Shown: one piece after another, positions 46,421 to 54,746 of the stretch | Layout: the number at the start of each line of letters is the position of its first letter | Position numbering within the stretch: the first letter of the stretch is position 1 | Source: Lytechinus pictus | Taxonomy: Eukaryota > Echinodermata > Echinoidea > Temnopleuroida > Toxopneustidae | DNA: 64,000 nucleotides | Reading direction: 5' to 3' | Assembly: GCF_037042905.1 (NCBI RefSeq) | Contig: NC_087258.1 | Coordinates: 5,496,501-5,560,500 of the forward strand | Notes under the pieces: generated by a model | Database searches by the model: none | What the model was told of the DNA's origin: nothing | Seen by the model: the letters and a program-made list of their open reading frames with translations, nothing else | Made by a program: the position numbers and the translations under genes

Positions 46421-46990
46421 TAGTATTAACAACATATTTAATTCCAAAATGTTTACTATAAATCTCAAAAGGGGGAACGGGCAGAAATGCTCACCCCAAC
46501 CCCCCCCCCTCCCCCCCCCCCCCGCCACTGATTCCAATCAATAATGACTTTTCTCTGCAATACTAATGCTTTGAAATCAAGATACTGAAGATTGATACGC
46601 TTAACATAAATTATGAACGTCTGACAAAAAGATAACCAACCGATCACCTGACCGATCAGCTGACCAGTACGCGTATCACTTCGGAGTTGATCACTCGTCG
46701 CAGGTGTGTGGAACGCTCACCGAAAATCAACAAAAAGGGCCTGAAATGTAAGTTTAACAATAATCCATTTTAATTTCAACTATTTTTAGAACTTACTCAA
46801 TTAAATGCGACCAAATAAAAGTTATATCTTAACACTGCAACTTGTATTAATGCGTACATTTACCAAAGTCTTGGGTTGGAAATCAGAACAGCATTGTCCA
46901 ACCCATAATTTGGGTAATGTCGCCTATGAGGTCCATACATGTTAATGTTTGGACCTCATTGGTACTAGGAGTGTGTTCAATGTATGGCTA

Positions 46991-47421
46991 GCCAGGCGGC
47001 TTCTTGAGAGTAAAAATCATTTACTAACGTAGGCTTACTCTCAATGAAGCCAAGGAGTCCTTCGTATTCATTCATTCACGCTCGCGTCCGTAACGTTGGG
47101 GAAGTACAATAGGAAACAAGATGGCGGCGTAAACATCGGGCAAGTCTCTTCCGTCTTTTCACAATATTTTTTCATTTTTTAAAATGAATTCTTGTTTAAA
47201 AATAACAACGAGAGTGGAGAAATGTCGGAAATGAAGTTTTATCCCATGTACATGATTAAGAGCTAGATCTTTTAGAAGGAAAGTAAAAATCTCGGGGGCG
47301 AAAGTTTCAGGGTTTTTTGCGGTACACGCAGATGAATAGGAAGGACTCCCTGGCTTCGTTTAGAGTAAGCCTACGTTATTAAAAATATTAAATGATTTTT
47401 ACTCTCAAGAAGCCGCCTGGC
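46991..47421. mobile_element. Foldback MITE, 431 bp, probable TA target
   Basis: Arms begin GCCAGGCGGCTTCTTGAGAG and continue TAAAAATCATTTA, AACGTAGGCTTACTCT and AGTCCTTC; the right arm is inverted and has a 10-bp AT insertion. TA (46989-46990) and TA (47422-47423) flank it. The middle holds ACAAGATGGCGGCG, a word often seen at animal start codons, but it is followed at once by a stop. Confidence 0.8.
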
Positions 47422-47759
47422 TAACGGCACTTGCAATAAGTTTGTCTATTTTGTTAAAATTAGAAATAGATACCTATTTAAAATGAGATAAGCTTTGGAT
47501 ATGAAACTTACCAAACGATATGATCAGCGACCGATCGCATGCGATGTTTTGAAATCGGCCGTGAATAATACGTGTGAGGAAAAAGATACTGGCCCAAAAT
47601 CACCAATTTTGAGGATAACCGGAGGATGGACACGGAGTGAAATACGGGTGTAGAGTAAGATATTATGTCATTCATATCCCTTGTCATATTTTTTTTCTTT
47701 AATTTTTACGATAACCATGATTGCCATCCCACCTTTGTGACTCGGTATATCCGAAATGA

Positions 47760-47850
47760 TTCACGGTCCCGATGTTCGGGTAGGTGGAGCGTAGTGTAGC
47801 GGTAGTGAAGTGGAGTGGAGCCTGCACGAACATCGCCTGAGGTAGGCCAG
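47760..47850. mobile_element. Half copy of the foldback MITE seen at 50136
   Basis: GTGTAGCGGTAGTGAAGTGG and CACGAACATCGCCTGAG match one arm of the 50136-50278 element with small changes; the other arm is absent or decayed. Confidence 0.55.
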
Positions 47851-48029
47851 GCATAATACTTAAAGTATACATCCGAAGAATCAAAAGTATTTTATAATGA
47901 CTTTATGTGGTCATCATTGTAAAGGGGAAGTATTACTAATCAGATATATAACTTCACTTTTCAAAATAGTGATCAGAGATTGCAGAAATCAGCTCTCAAA
48001 AATGATTTATTTTCATGCCATATTTCTGC

Positions 48030-48140
48030 CTTCCACCGGTCCTCTTGCGAGCTCCAGCTGAGTGACGTCACACAATGAGCAGTGAGCAGCTGAGCTGACA
48101 GCAGCCCATTGGAGACGATCTTTCCAATCAGCGTTTTTTG
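48030..48140. promoter_or_regulatory. Possible promoter: CRE, CCAAT words and CpG
   Basis: TGACGTCA palindrome at 48062-48069, ATTGG at about 48109 and CCAATCAG at about 48124, in a GC-richer island than its surroundings. No start codon or exon could be tied to it, so this is a motif cluster only. Confidence 0.2.
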
Positions 48141-48819
48141 CTCTTAGAATTGTTTATTCCTCTTAAGATTGGTCTTGTTATATAGATAAAAGTTTGAATT
48201 TACTGAACGGTGATAAAAAGTGCACATTTAACGTATTTTGGTAACCGATATTTAGCTTAAAATTTTTGTTTTTTTCAAGAAATATATGTGGATAAACAAA
48301 GCATATTTTCACGTAGAAATCACACTTGCGTCACATTAATGTTATAATCAATATAAAGCATAGACATTCTTCTTTATGACTGAACAAAAATTATGAAATT
48401 TCATTAAGTAGCAAAGTCAGGAACCACACAAAAAACACGGCAATATCCATCGCGAAATGACTGAAATTGCAGTTGAATTGCCGAAGCATTATTAGGAAAC
48501 AGCGGCGAGCGGACTTTTTTTCATATACATGTATCTTAAAAATGCCTTCCCGATAGGGCGATGGTCTGTGGCTAAATGCGTTGGCTTTTGTTTTGTCATG
48601 TGCGAGGACCCTGGTTCGAAACTCAGATTTTTTTTCTGGGTATTTTTTTTTATTCCTTCCCCGTCCCTACCCATCTTTTTTTCTCTTTTTATTTTCTTGT
48701 GAAATTCTATTCAGACCTGTATTTATCAAATCTTGCTTCTTAATTGCTGCTTTTGATTTTCAAGTTCTTGATTAGATTATTTCTACTCTTATTTGGGATG
48801 GGAGGGGTAGAGTTAAAAG

Positions 48820-49155
48820 TCAAGTCCACATCAACTAAAAATTATTTGAATAGAGTAATTTCCCTTGTTGTTTTTACTCAAAACAGTCATATACACAAAA
48901 CAATGATATGCAAATTAGAGTTGTCACTCACATCACATTCGTTTCTATTTTTTGTGGCATTTTGTTTTTTATTCTTTGCAGATTTGACGATAGGAAACTC
49001 TTCATCTGATCACAATAGGTTATATTTACGGAACTGTTAAAATAGTAATTATATAAATTTGAATCAAAGTTTTTATGAAATTTCCTGCAATATCTTGTTA
49101 TTTTTCTTTAAATTCAAATTAATTTTTGATTGCGTGGACTTCTCCTTTACTCTTA
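48820..49155. mobile_element. Diverged TTAA-type MITE relative
   Basis: Left end GTCAAGTCCACATCAACTAA and right end GCGTGGACTTCTCCTTTA resemble the inverted termini of 22840 and 52097, but the arms are short and the TTAA duplication is not clear. Confidence 0.5.
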
Positions 49156-49493
49156 ATGTATGGAATGCATAGCAAAATTTATCCAGAAACAAATTTGTCT
49201 TAGAATATGCAAATCAGTAATTGGACACATGTTCACTTTTCTTTCATCCAGGCCACTTCCTCACATCCACCAGGCTTTCAGTCTTATAACAAAAATGATG
49301 AACCATCACACAACAGCACACAACATTCACAGTGCTTCACAATAAATATTTCACTTCTGTTCATACATGCAATAAATATTGTGGAAAACAAATAAAAGGC
49401 GTACCCATATTCAAATACCGTTTAAAAGGACAAATATATTATACCTTTCGAGAAAAATCAGCACGTTAAATATCTGATAACAAAACATAATTA

Positions 49494-49666
49494 TGGGGCG
49501 CTGCAAGAAACTTATGTTCAATTGCAAATCAAGCGTAAGTCTTAAATTCAAATTCAAGCGTAATAAGGTCGAGTTGCAATCGCAATTCAACTACATGTTT
49601 AATCAAAGGACTTACCCTTGATTTGGGACGCGTGATTGAGTATAACATTTCTCGCAAAATGCCCTA
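49494..49666. mobile_element. Small inverted-repeat element
   Basis: GGGGCGCTGCAAGAAACTTA with AATCAAGCGTAAGTC is matched inverted by GACTTACCCTTGATTTGGG and ATTTCTCGCAAAATGCCC. Arms are imperfect. Confidence 0.5.
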
Positions 49667-49719
49667 GTAACATTAAAATTGTTCTTTCGTTTAAATTGTG
49701 TGTTATTATTTTTTACAAG

Positions 49720-49976
49720 CTGTATTCCTGTCCAAGTCAAATTTCTTAGTTCTCTCCAAAACTGTGCTCAAAATTGTTTCCAAGATTGATGAAGAAAAAT
49801 TTTCTTTTGTATCATTATCAGTCCACAACTTGCAAACCGTAGGTCCTGGAAAGAGTGAAGAAAAAAATGGCTATATCCAAATCATAGTAAAAGGACATGA
49901 TGGAATCTCCCAGATTGAGGTAGCAAGCAGAGACCAGAAGTCACCAGAGTCAGCAAGTGTGCAGATCTGTGTGTAG
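49720..49976 (+). CDS. Candidate terminal exon of an unrecognised gene
   Basis: Acceptor TATTATTTTTTACAAG ends at 49719. The frame then stays open for 85 codons to TAG (49974-49976), coding VFLSKSNFLVLSKTVLKIVS, then KIDEEKFSFVSLSVHN, and ending SPESASVQICV. Charged and hydrophobic residues alternate as in a globular protein. Entry is phase 1. No family recognised; the minus strand has stops in all frames. It may join an upstream exon such as 43278-43362, or be chance. Confidence 0.25.
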
Positions 49977-50135
49977 AAGAGAGAAAAAAAGAAATAGTTT
50001 AAATAATCAAATCAAAGTATGAATTTAATTATCGTGATGATTGATGACGTGCGGTGGCATGTAATTCCCGGTCAACAACAAATGATAGTAGGTTTAGACA
50101 CCTAAAAAGTTCCACTCAGAACACTGGTGCTCTAC

Positions 50136-50278
50136 CTCAAGTGATGTTTGTGTAGGCCCCACTCCACTTCACTACCGCTACACTACCGTACATGTATGCC
50201 ACACCTACCCGGGTAGGTGTGTAGCGTAGTGTAGGCTGTAGCAGTAGTGAAGTGGAGACTACACGAACATCACTTGAG
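50136..50278. mobile_element. Foldback MITE, 143 bp, long palindrome
   Basis: CTCAAGTGATGTTTGTGTAG to the centre ACACCTACCCGGGTAGGTGT, then the inverted arm ending ACACGAACATCACTTGAG. The 20-base centre is a perfect palindrome. A half copy lies at 47760-47850. Confidence 0.8.
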
Positions 50279-50536
50279 TTACGGTGCTCTCTGAGTCTCT
50301 GTGTCATTACAAATATTGCATTTATCTTCATTGTTGAAGGCATTACGCATACATATATGCAGCAACACTCTAATCAGAAAGAAACACCAGACTCTAATTT
50401 TGGCCCACCCAAGGGTTCATTACATGCCGCCGCGCACAGAAAATTCAAGCCATAGAAGTCGTGGACCCAAGAAGTGAGATCCCAGCACGCGCGACCCACT
50501 AGTTAGAAATCCACTGCCAAACGCGGTTCGTGGTGC

Positions 50537-50566
50537 GAGGTTAGTATACTAATACTAACCTCGCAA
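50537..50566. repeat. Perfect 13-bp hairpin
   Basis: GCGAGGTTAGTAT and ATACTAACCTCGC are exact reverse complements separated by four bases (ACTA). Nothing similar flanks it and no U-run follows, so it is not an obvious terminator or histone-type 3' end. Confidence 0.7.
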
Positions 50567-50947
50567 TACGTGTGAGTGATTTTGGCCAGGAATCAGGGTA
50601 ATCACTGCTGAAAATTTGTCTGGCTTCATGACATCGGCATGCATCATGGTGATATAATTCTGTGTATAATAAAAACTAAAACATTCCTCTGAAACAGCAG
50701 ATTTTCAGCCATGGTCCATACCAGTGCTCCTAAATAATTTAATCGCCTGCCTGAGTCCTGACCAGTTTTAGAAATCTGAAGAAAAAATCTGCTGGAATTG
50801 TGCAAAAACATTATTTCTAAAATAAAAACTTTTTAATTTTAATAGTAGTTATGCCAAAATGCATGATTCTAAACTTATATCAGATCTGTATCTGTCATCT
50901 GACCTGAATGCATCGTCAGAACAAGTACAGTTTCCAAACATGCTTAC

Positions 50948-51094
50948 CTTGACTTTTGACTGGATCAAACAGCGTAGCCTGCAACATGCATCGGGAGCAA
51001 GTGAATGGGACCATGCAGCTTGGAGTTTTTCAATAGTTAGTAGAGCAACACAACGAAGACTGTCGAGTGGACAAAATCGATCTTTCCAGTTCAC
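50948..51094 (-). CDS. Candidate exon of an unrecognised gene (minus strand)
   Basis: A minus-strand frame (WKDRFCPLDSLRCVALLTIE, then KLQAAWSHSLAPDACC, then RLRCLIQSKVK) ends at a consensus donor AAG|GTAAGC (plus 50947-50942). No ATG opens it and a TGA lies just upstream, so it would have to be an internal exon (possible acceptor near 51081) or untranslated. A second minus frame with its own ATGs (MVPFTCSRCMLQATLFDPVK) reaches the same donor. A TGACGTCA lies about 190 bp further upstream at 51277-51284. The plus strand is open here as well. Confidence 0.2.
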
Positions 51095-52096
51095 AATTCA
51101 ATAAAAAAACGGGCAAAATAACACAGTTCTGGTTCCCTTATAGTCTGAAGTTGTCGAAAACAGAATTCAGATATCACAATACATGAAGAAAACGGTAAAT
51201 TCGAAGAAAAATAGAGACCAGGAAGGTGAATCAGCTATCAGTGTACTGCTGGCTTGCACAGAGTGAGTCGATCATGTGACGTCATTATTCTCGACTGTTT
51301 TTGATCGCGTGACTGTCTGTCTGGGGGCGGCTGGGGGGCTGAGAAGGGTCTCTAATAATTTCATTTCTTGCATTTCCACGACATCAAAAAGACTTTTTAG
51401 TGACATATTTGTGTATAAAAAGACAAGACCTTTCCATTCATATATAATTTGTCTATAATCATCACTTTCGTGAATTTTCTTTGGATGTATACTTTAAGAA
51501 AGTTTAGGCTAGAATTTATGGTTTATGATAAAAACATCACGGTAACAAAAAAAGAGGGGAAAAATAGGTGAAGAAAGGGGATTCTAAATCTACTGGCAGG
51601 CCACCCATGGGTTCATTTCATCTTGCGTGCGAAGGAATATCATGCATATATATGCACGCGACACATGCAAATATATCTGGGCTTTTGCACTTGTTCACTG
51701 CAACCATCCTGCCTGTGGGGAATCTACAGGTAGGACTATGGTATGCCAATGCTGTACACAGCACACACTTTAACAAATCATTAAAATGTCACTTTTGTGA
51801 CCAAAATTACTAATTTCCATACAGTTGCAATTTATTTGTAATTAGTAACCAGGGAAAAAATTTTGTATTCACCAGAGCGCTTAAAAACTTAAAACTTAAA
51901 AAAAGCAAAATCGCTTACCTCGGCCTGGAAAGTGGCTTCGCATATCTCTTCCACGGAAATAAAGGAAGCTAGATGGAGGCGCTAATACAATTCACATCCT
52001 TAATTCAGCTGGTCAGTATTTTATCTAAATTCATTGTATACGCAATTTCTATGATTGTTTGATAAAATATGGACACCAATAAATGCAATAACTTAA

Positions 52097-52683
52097 CGGA
52101 CAAGTCCACCCCAACAAAAAGTTGATTTGAATAAAAAGAGAAAAATCCTGCAAACATAACACTGAAAATTTCATCTAAATAGGATGTAAAAAAAGAAGAA
52201 AGTTATGACATTTTAAAGTTTTGCTTAATTTCACAAAACAGTTATATACACATCCTGGTGGGTAAGCAAATGAGGAGACTGATGACGTCATCCACTCACT
52301 ATTTCTTTTGTATTCTATTATATGAAATAGGGAATATTTCTTTTTTTCTCAAGTTGTCAAGTGAGACAACGATTAATTCCTCCCTGAACATATGGAATGA
52401 GCATTGTTTTATACTACATGTATATGATTCAGTCAAGTTGGTCCTTATTGTCAAATCTATAAAAAATGATATTGTATAATTCAAACAATAAAAAACAAAA
52501 GAAATAGTGAGTGAGGGACATTATCGACTTTCTCATCATAAGTTGTGCATATCACTGTTTTGTGAACTTTAAAGTGTCAACTTTCTTATTTTACATCCGA
52601 TTTTGATGAAATTTTTAGCGTTTTGCCAGTTTGATTTTTCTCAATTTATTCAAATTAACAATTTTCTGGGGTGGACTTGACCT
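52097..52683. mobile_element. TTAA-flanked MITE (piggyBac-like), second copy
   Basis: TTAA at 52093-52096 and 52684-52687; termini CGGACAAGTCCACCCC and GGGGTGGACTTGACCT. The arms and interior match 22840-23431 closely (for example ATGAGGAGACTGATGACGTC and CACAAAACAGTTATAT). Confidence 0.85.
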
Positions 52684-52799
52684 TTAATAAAAAAACATTT
52701 AGATTTTTATTGTTGACGATAAAATTTTGTTGGTAAACATTCAAAGTGATGACACATGAAACAAAAAAATAGAAAATTCTACGTGCCTCGAAGCCAGCA

Positions 52800-54038
52800 G
52801 TGCGAGCTACCGTTCATTTGTCAACAAATTATATTCTTTCTAATACTCAATATGGCTTCCGAGAAAAGAGTAGCACTACTCATGCAATACTTTCTTTAGT
52901 TCAAAAGGTAGCTAAAGAAAGTGACCAGTCTTCTAATACGGTTGGTTTGTTCATAGATTTTTCTAAAGCATTTGATACTGTTGATCACGACATCCTTCTT
53001 TTCAAACTTTCTCATTACGGCATTCGGGGAAAACCATTGATATGGTTTAGGAATTATCTTAAAGGGCGCTCCCAGTTCGTTTCACTTAATGACAATTTCT
53101 CTGAACACAAGCCTGTCCTTTGCGGAGTTCCGCAGGGCAGTATTCTGGGTCCACTTTTGTTTATAATTTATATAAATGACATTGAAAAGTCGTCTAGGTT
53201 ACTTCAATTCATTCTTTTTGCTGATGATTCAAATATATTTTTCTCACATCATGATCCAAAACAATTGACGCAAATGTTAAATAAAGAACTTAAAAACGTT
53301 GCAAATTGGATAAAAGCAAACAAATTATCACTAAACCTTGATAAAACTAGTTATATGCTGTTTAGTAATAAATTTGAAGCTTTACCAAATGATGTAATTT
53401 TTGATGGTACTGTCATCCAAAGGGTCCGATCAACTAGATTCCTTGGGCTAATCATAGATGACAAGCTTTCCTGGAAACCGCACGTTGACAATGTCTGCAA
53501 AATCATTGCTCGAAATACTGGGATCCTTGGTAAATTAAAACAATTCTTACCACACACTATTATGTTATCCTTGTATTCTACATTAATCCTCCCTTACTTA
53601 AATTATGGACTTATTGCTTGGGGTAATGCAACAATTTGGCTGATCGATAGACTATTTATATTGCAAAAAAGAGCTATTCGTGTAATAAATAATGCAGATT
53701 TCCGGGCACATACAAATAATCTATTCTTGAAAAATAAAATTCTGAAAATTAAAGAACTGTACACTTTTCAACTTGGACAGTTTATGTTCAAGCTTAATAC
53801 TAAACAACTACCTATGCCTCTAATTGATATGTTTTTTAAAAATAGTTCGATTCATAGTCACTTCACACGCCAAGCAAACTCTTTTCATTTACCACTGAAC
53901 AGAACATCATTTGCTCAAAAAACGTTTATTTTTATGGGTCCTAAGCTATGGAATTCTTTTACAATTGATATAAAACAAAGCAATTCTATACAAATGTTCA
54001 AAAAACGACTTAAATCATTTCTCCTGAATTATTACTAA
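52800..54038 (+). CDS. Non-LTR retrotransposon reverse transcriptase, 5'-truncated ORF
   Basis: 412-codon frame without an ATG at its start; it ends at TAA. Reverse transcriptase core: FIDFSKAFD (about residues 51-59, first catalytic Asp at 53), GVPQGSILGPL (109-119), FADD (140-143, second catalytic pair), then thumb and the C-terminal region with NYGLIAWGNA, LQKRAIR and GPKLWNS. The N-terminal reverse transcriptase motifs and the apurinic-type endonuclease are missing. The pattern fits the CR1/L2-type group of animal LINEs; I cannot place the clade more finely. The intact frame suggests a fairly young insertion. Confidence 0.92.
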   Translation: MRATVHLSTNYILSNTQYGFREKSSTTHAILSLVQKVAKESDQSSNTVGLFIDFSKAFDTVDHDILLFKLSHYGIRGKPLIWFRNYLKGRSQFVSLNDNFSEHKPVLCGVPQGSILGPLLFIIYINDIEKSSRLLQFILFADDSNIFFSHHDPKQLTQMLNKELKNVANWIKANKLSLNLDKTSYMLFSNKFEALPNDVIFDGTVIQRVRSTRFLGLIIDDKLSWKPHVDNVCKIIARNTGILGKLKQFLPHTIMLSLYSTLILPYLNYGLIAWGNATIWLIDRLFILQKRAIRVINNADFRAHTNNLFLKNKILKIKELYTFQLGQFMFKLNTKQLPMPLIDMFFKNSSIHSHFTRQANSFHLPLNRTSFAQKTFIFMGPKLWNSFTIDIKQSNSIQMFKKRLKSFLLNYY

Positions 54039-54487
54039 ATATTTAATTCATCAATTACAAATTAAGCCTTCAGTGCTAAGAAGGAAACCTTTAATAATTT
54101 GTATACACTATGAGTGATTCATATATTTTTTAATATGATGCATATGATTTGTATAATAATGTATATATTACATAATGTAAATATTGTTATTTGTTTGTTT
54201 GTTTGTTTTTACAAAAGAGCAATTCAGTTGCTATAAACACGTAATTACAACATTAGGGGGGCCTACATTATACAAGCTCTGCTTATCAGTTGGCCCTCCC
54301 TCCCTTTTAATTATTTATATTTCGATTTGATAATTGTCTATTGTAATTTTATAATGTTATCAATTTTTTTGTATGTACTTCAAATGTGATTATATGTTAC
54401 TATGTCAATTGTATCAAAAATTGTAAATATGAAATTGAAAGTGGAAAATAAAATGATTGAATTGAATTGAAAAAAAAAAAAAAACGT
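52800..54487 (+). mobile_element. LINE insertion with 3' UTR and poly-A tail
   Basis: After the stop at 54038, about 430 bp of AT-rich 3' untranslated sequence runs to AATAAAATGATTGAATTGA and then about 15 A at 54471-54484. The 5' end is cut near 52790. A target-site duplication was not found by eye. It lies about 210 bp upstream of the MRPL47 start codon, so its tail borders the promoter. Confidence 0.85.
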
Positions 54488-54699
54488 TCCACCAAAGTCT
54501 ATACAATAAAAAGATTGGACACTTTGCCGACTTCGGGTAACGCTTTGCATCGATTTACGTGTAAAAAAAATTTTAGTGCCTAGTCTTTCCCTTGTAGTGT
54601 CTTTGATATGAATATGAATTGCGTGCCCTCTTTAGACGAAATTTTGGAAATGCGAGTAAACTCCATAGTTGTTCAACAAGAAGAGAAATCAGCGCTTAA
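54488..54699 (+). promoter_or_regulatory. MRPL47 promoter / 5' UTR region
   Basis: Between the LINE tail and the start codon. No TATA box is clear; the start of transcription is unknown. Two in-frame ATGs at 54608 and 54614 lie in a frame different from MRPL47 (see findings). Confidence 0.4.
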
Positions 54700-54746
54700 A
54701 TGGAGTATTTTAGGAATATTAGCGGAAATTTTATTCATATCGTTCG
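54700..54746 (+). CDS. MRPL47: MRPL47 exon 1 (start codon)
   Basis: 47 coding bases; donor GGTAAGT at 54747; leaves CG of an Arg codon completed by the first base of exon 2 (phase 2). Short N-terminal exons are usual for nuclear genes of mitochondrial proteins. The least certain of the five exons because its sequence is not conserved. Confidence 0.8.

Noticed and set aside
47100..47130. ACAAGATGGCGGCG as a start codon
   Set aside because: The frame stops immediately (MAA then TAA), and the site is inside a foldback MITE.
48551..48625. tRNA-like sequence (TGGTCTGTGGCTAAATGCG, GGTTCGAAAC)
   Set aside because: Box-like words are present but acceptor and anticodon stems do not pair; at best a very decayed SINE.
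49207..49395. 62-codon frame after a pyrimidine tract and AG at about 49255 as an exon
   Set aside because: No partner exon, polar low-information composition, and it runs through AATAAATATT repeats; support is too thin.
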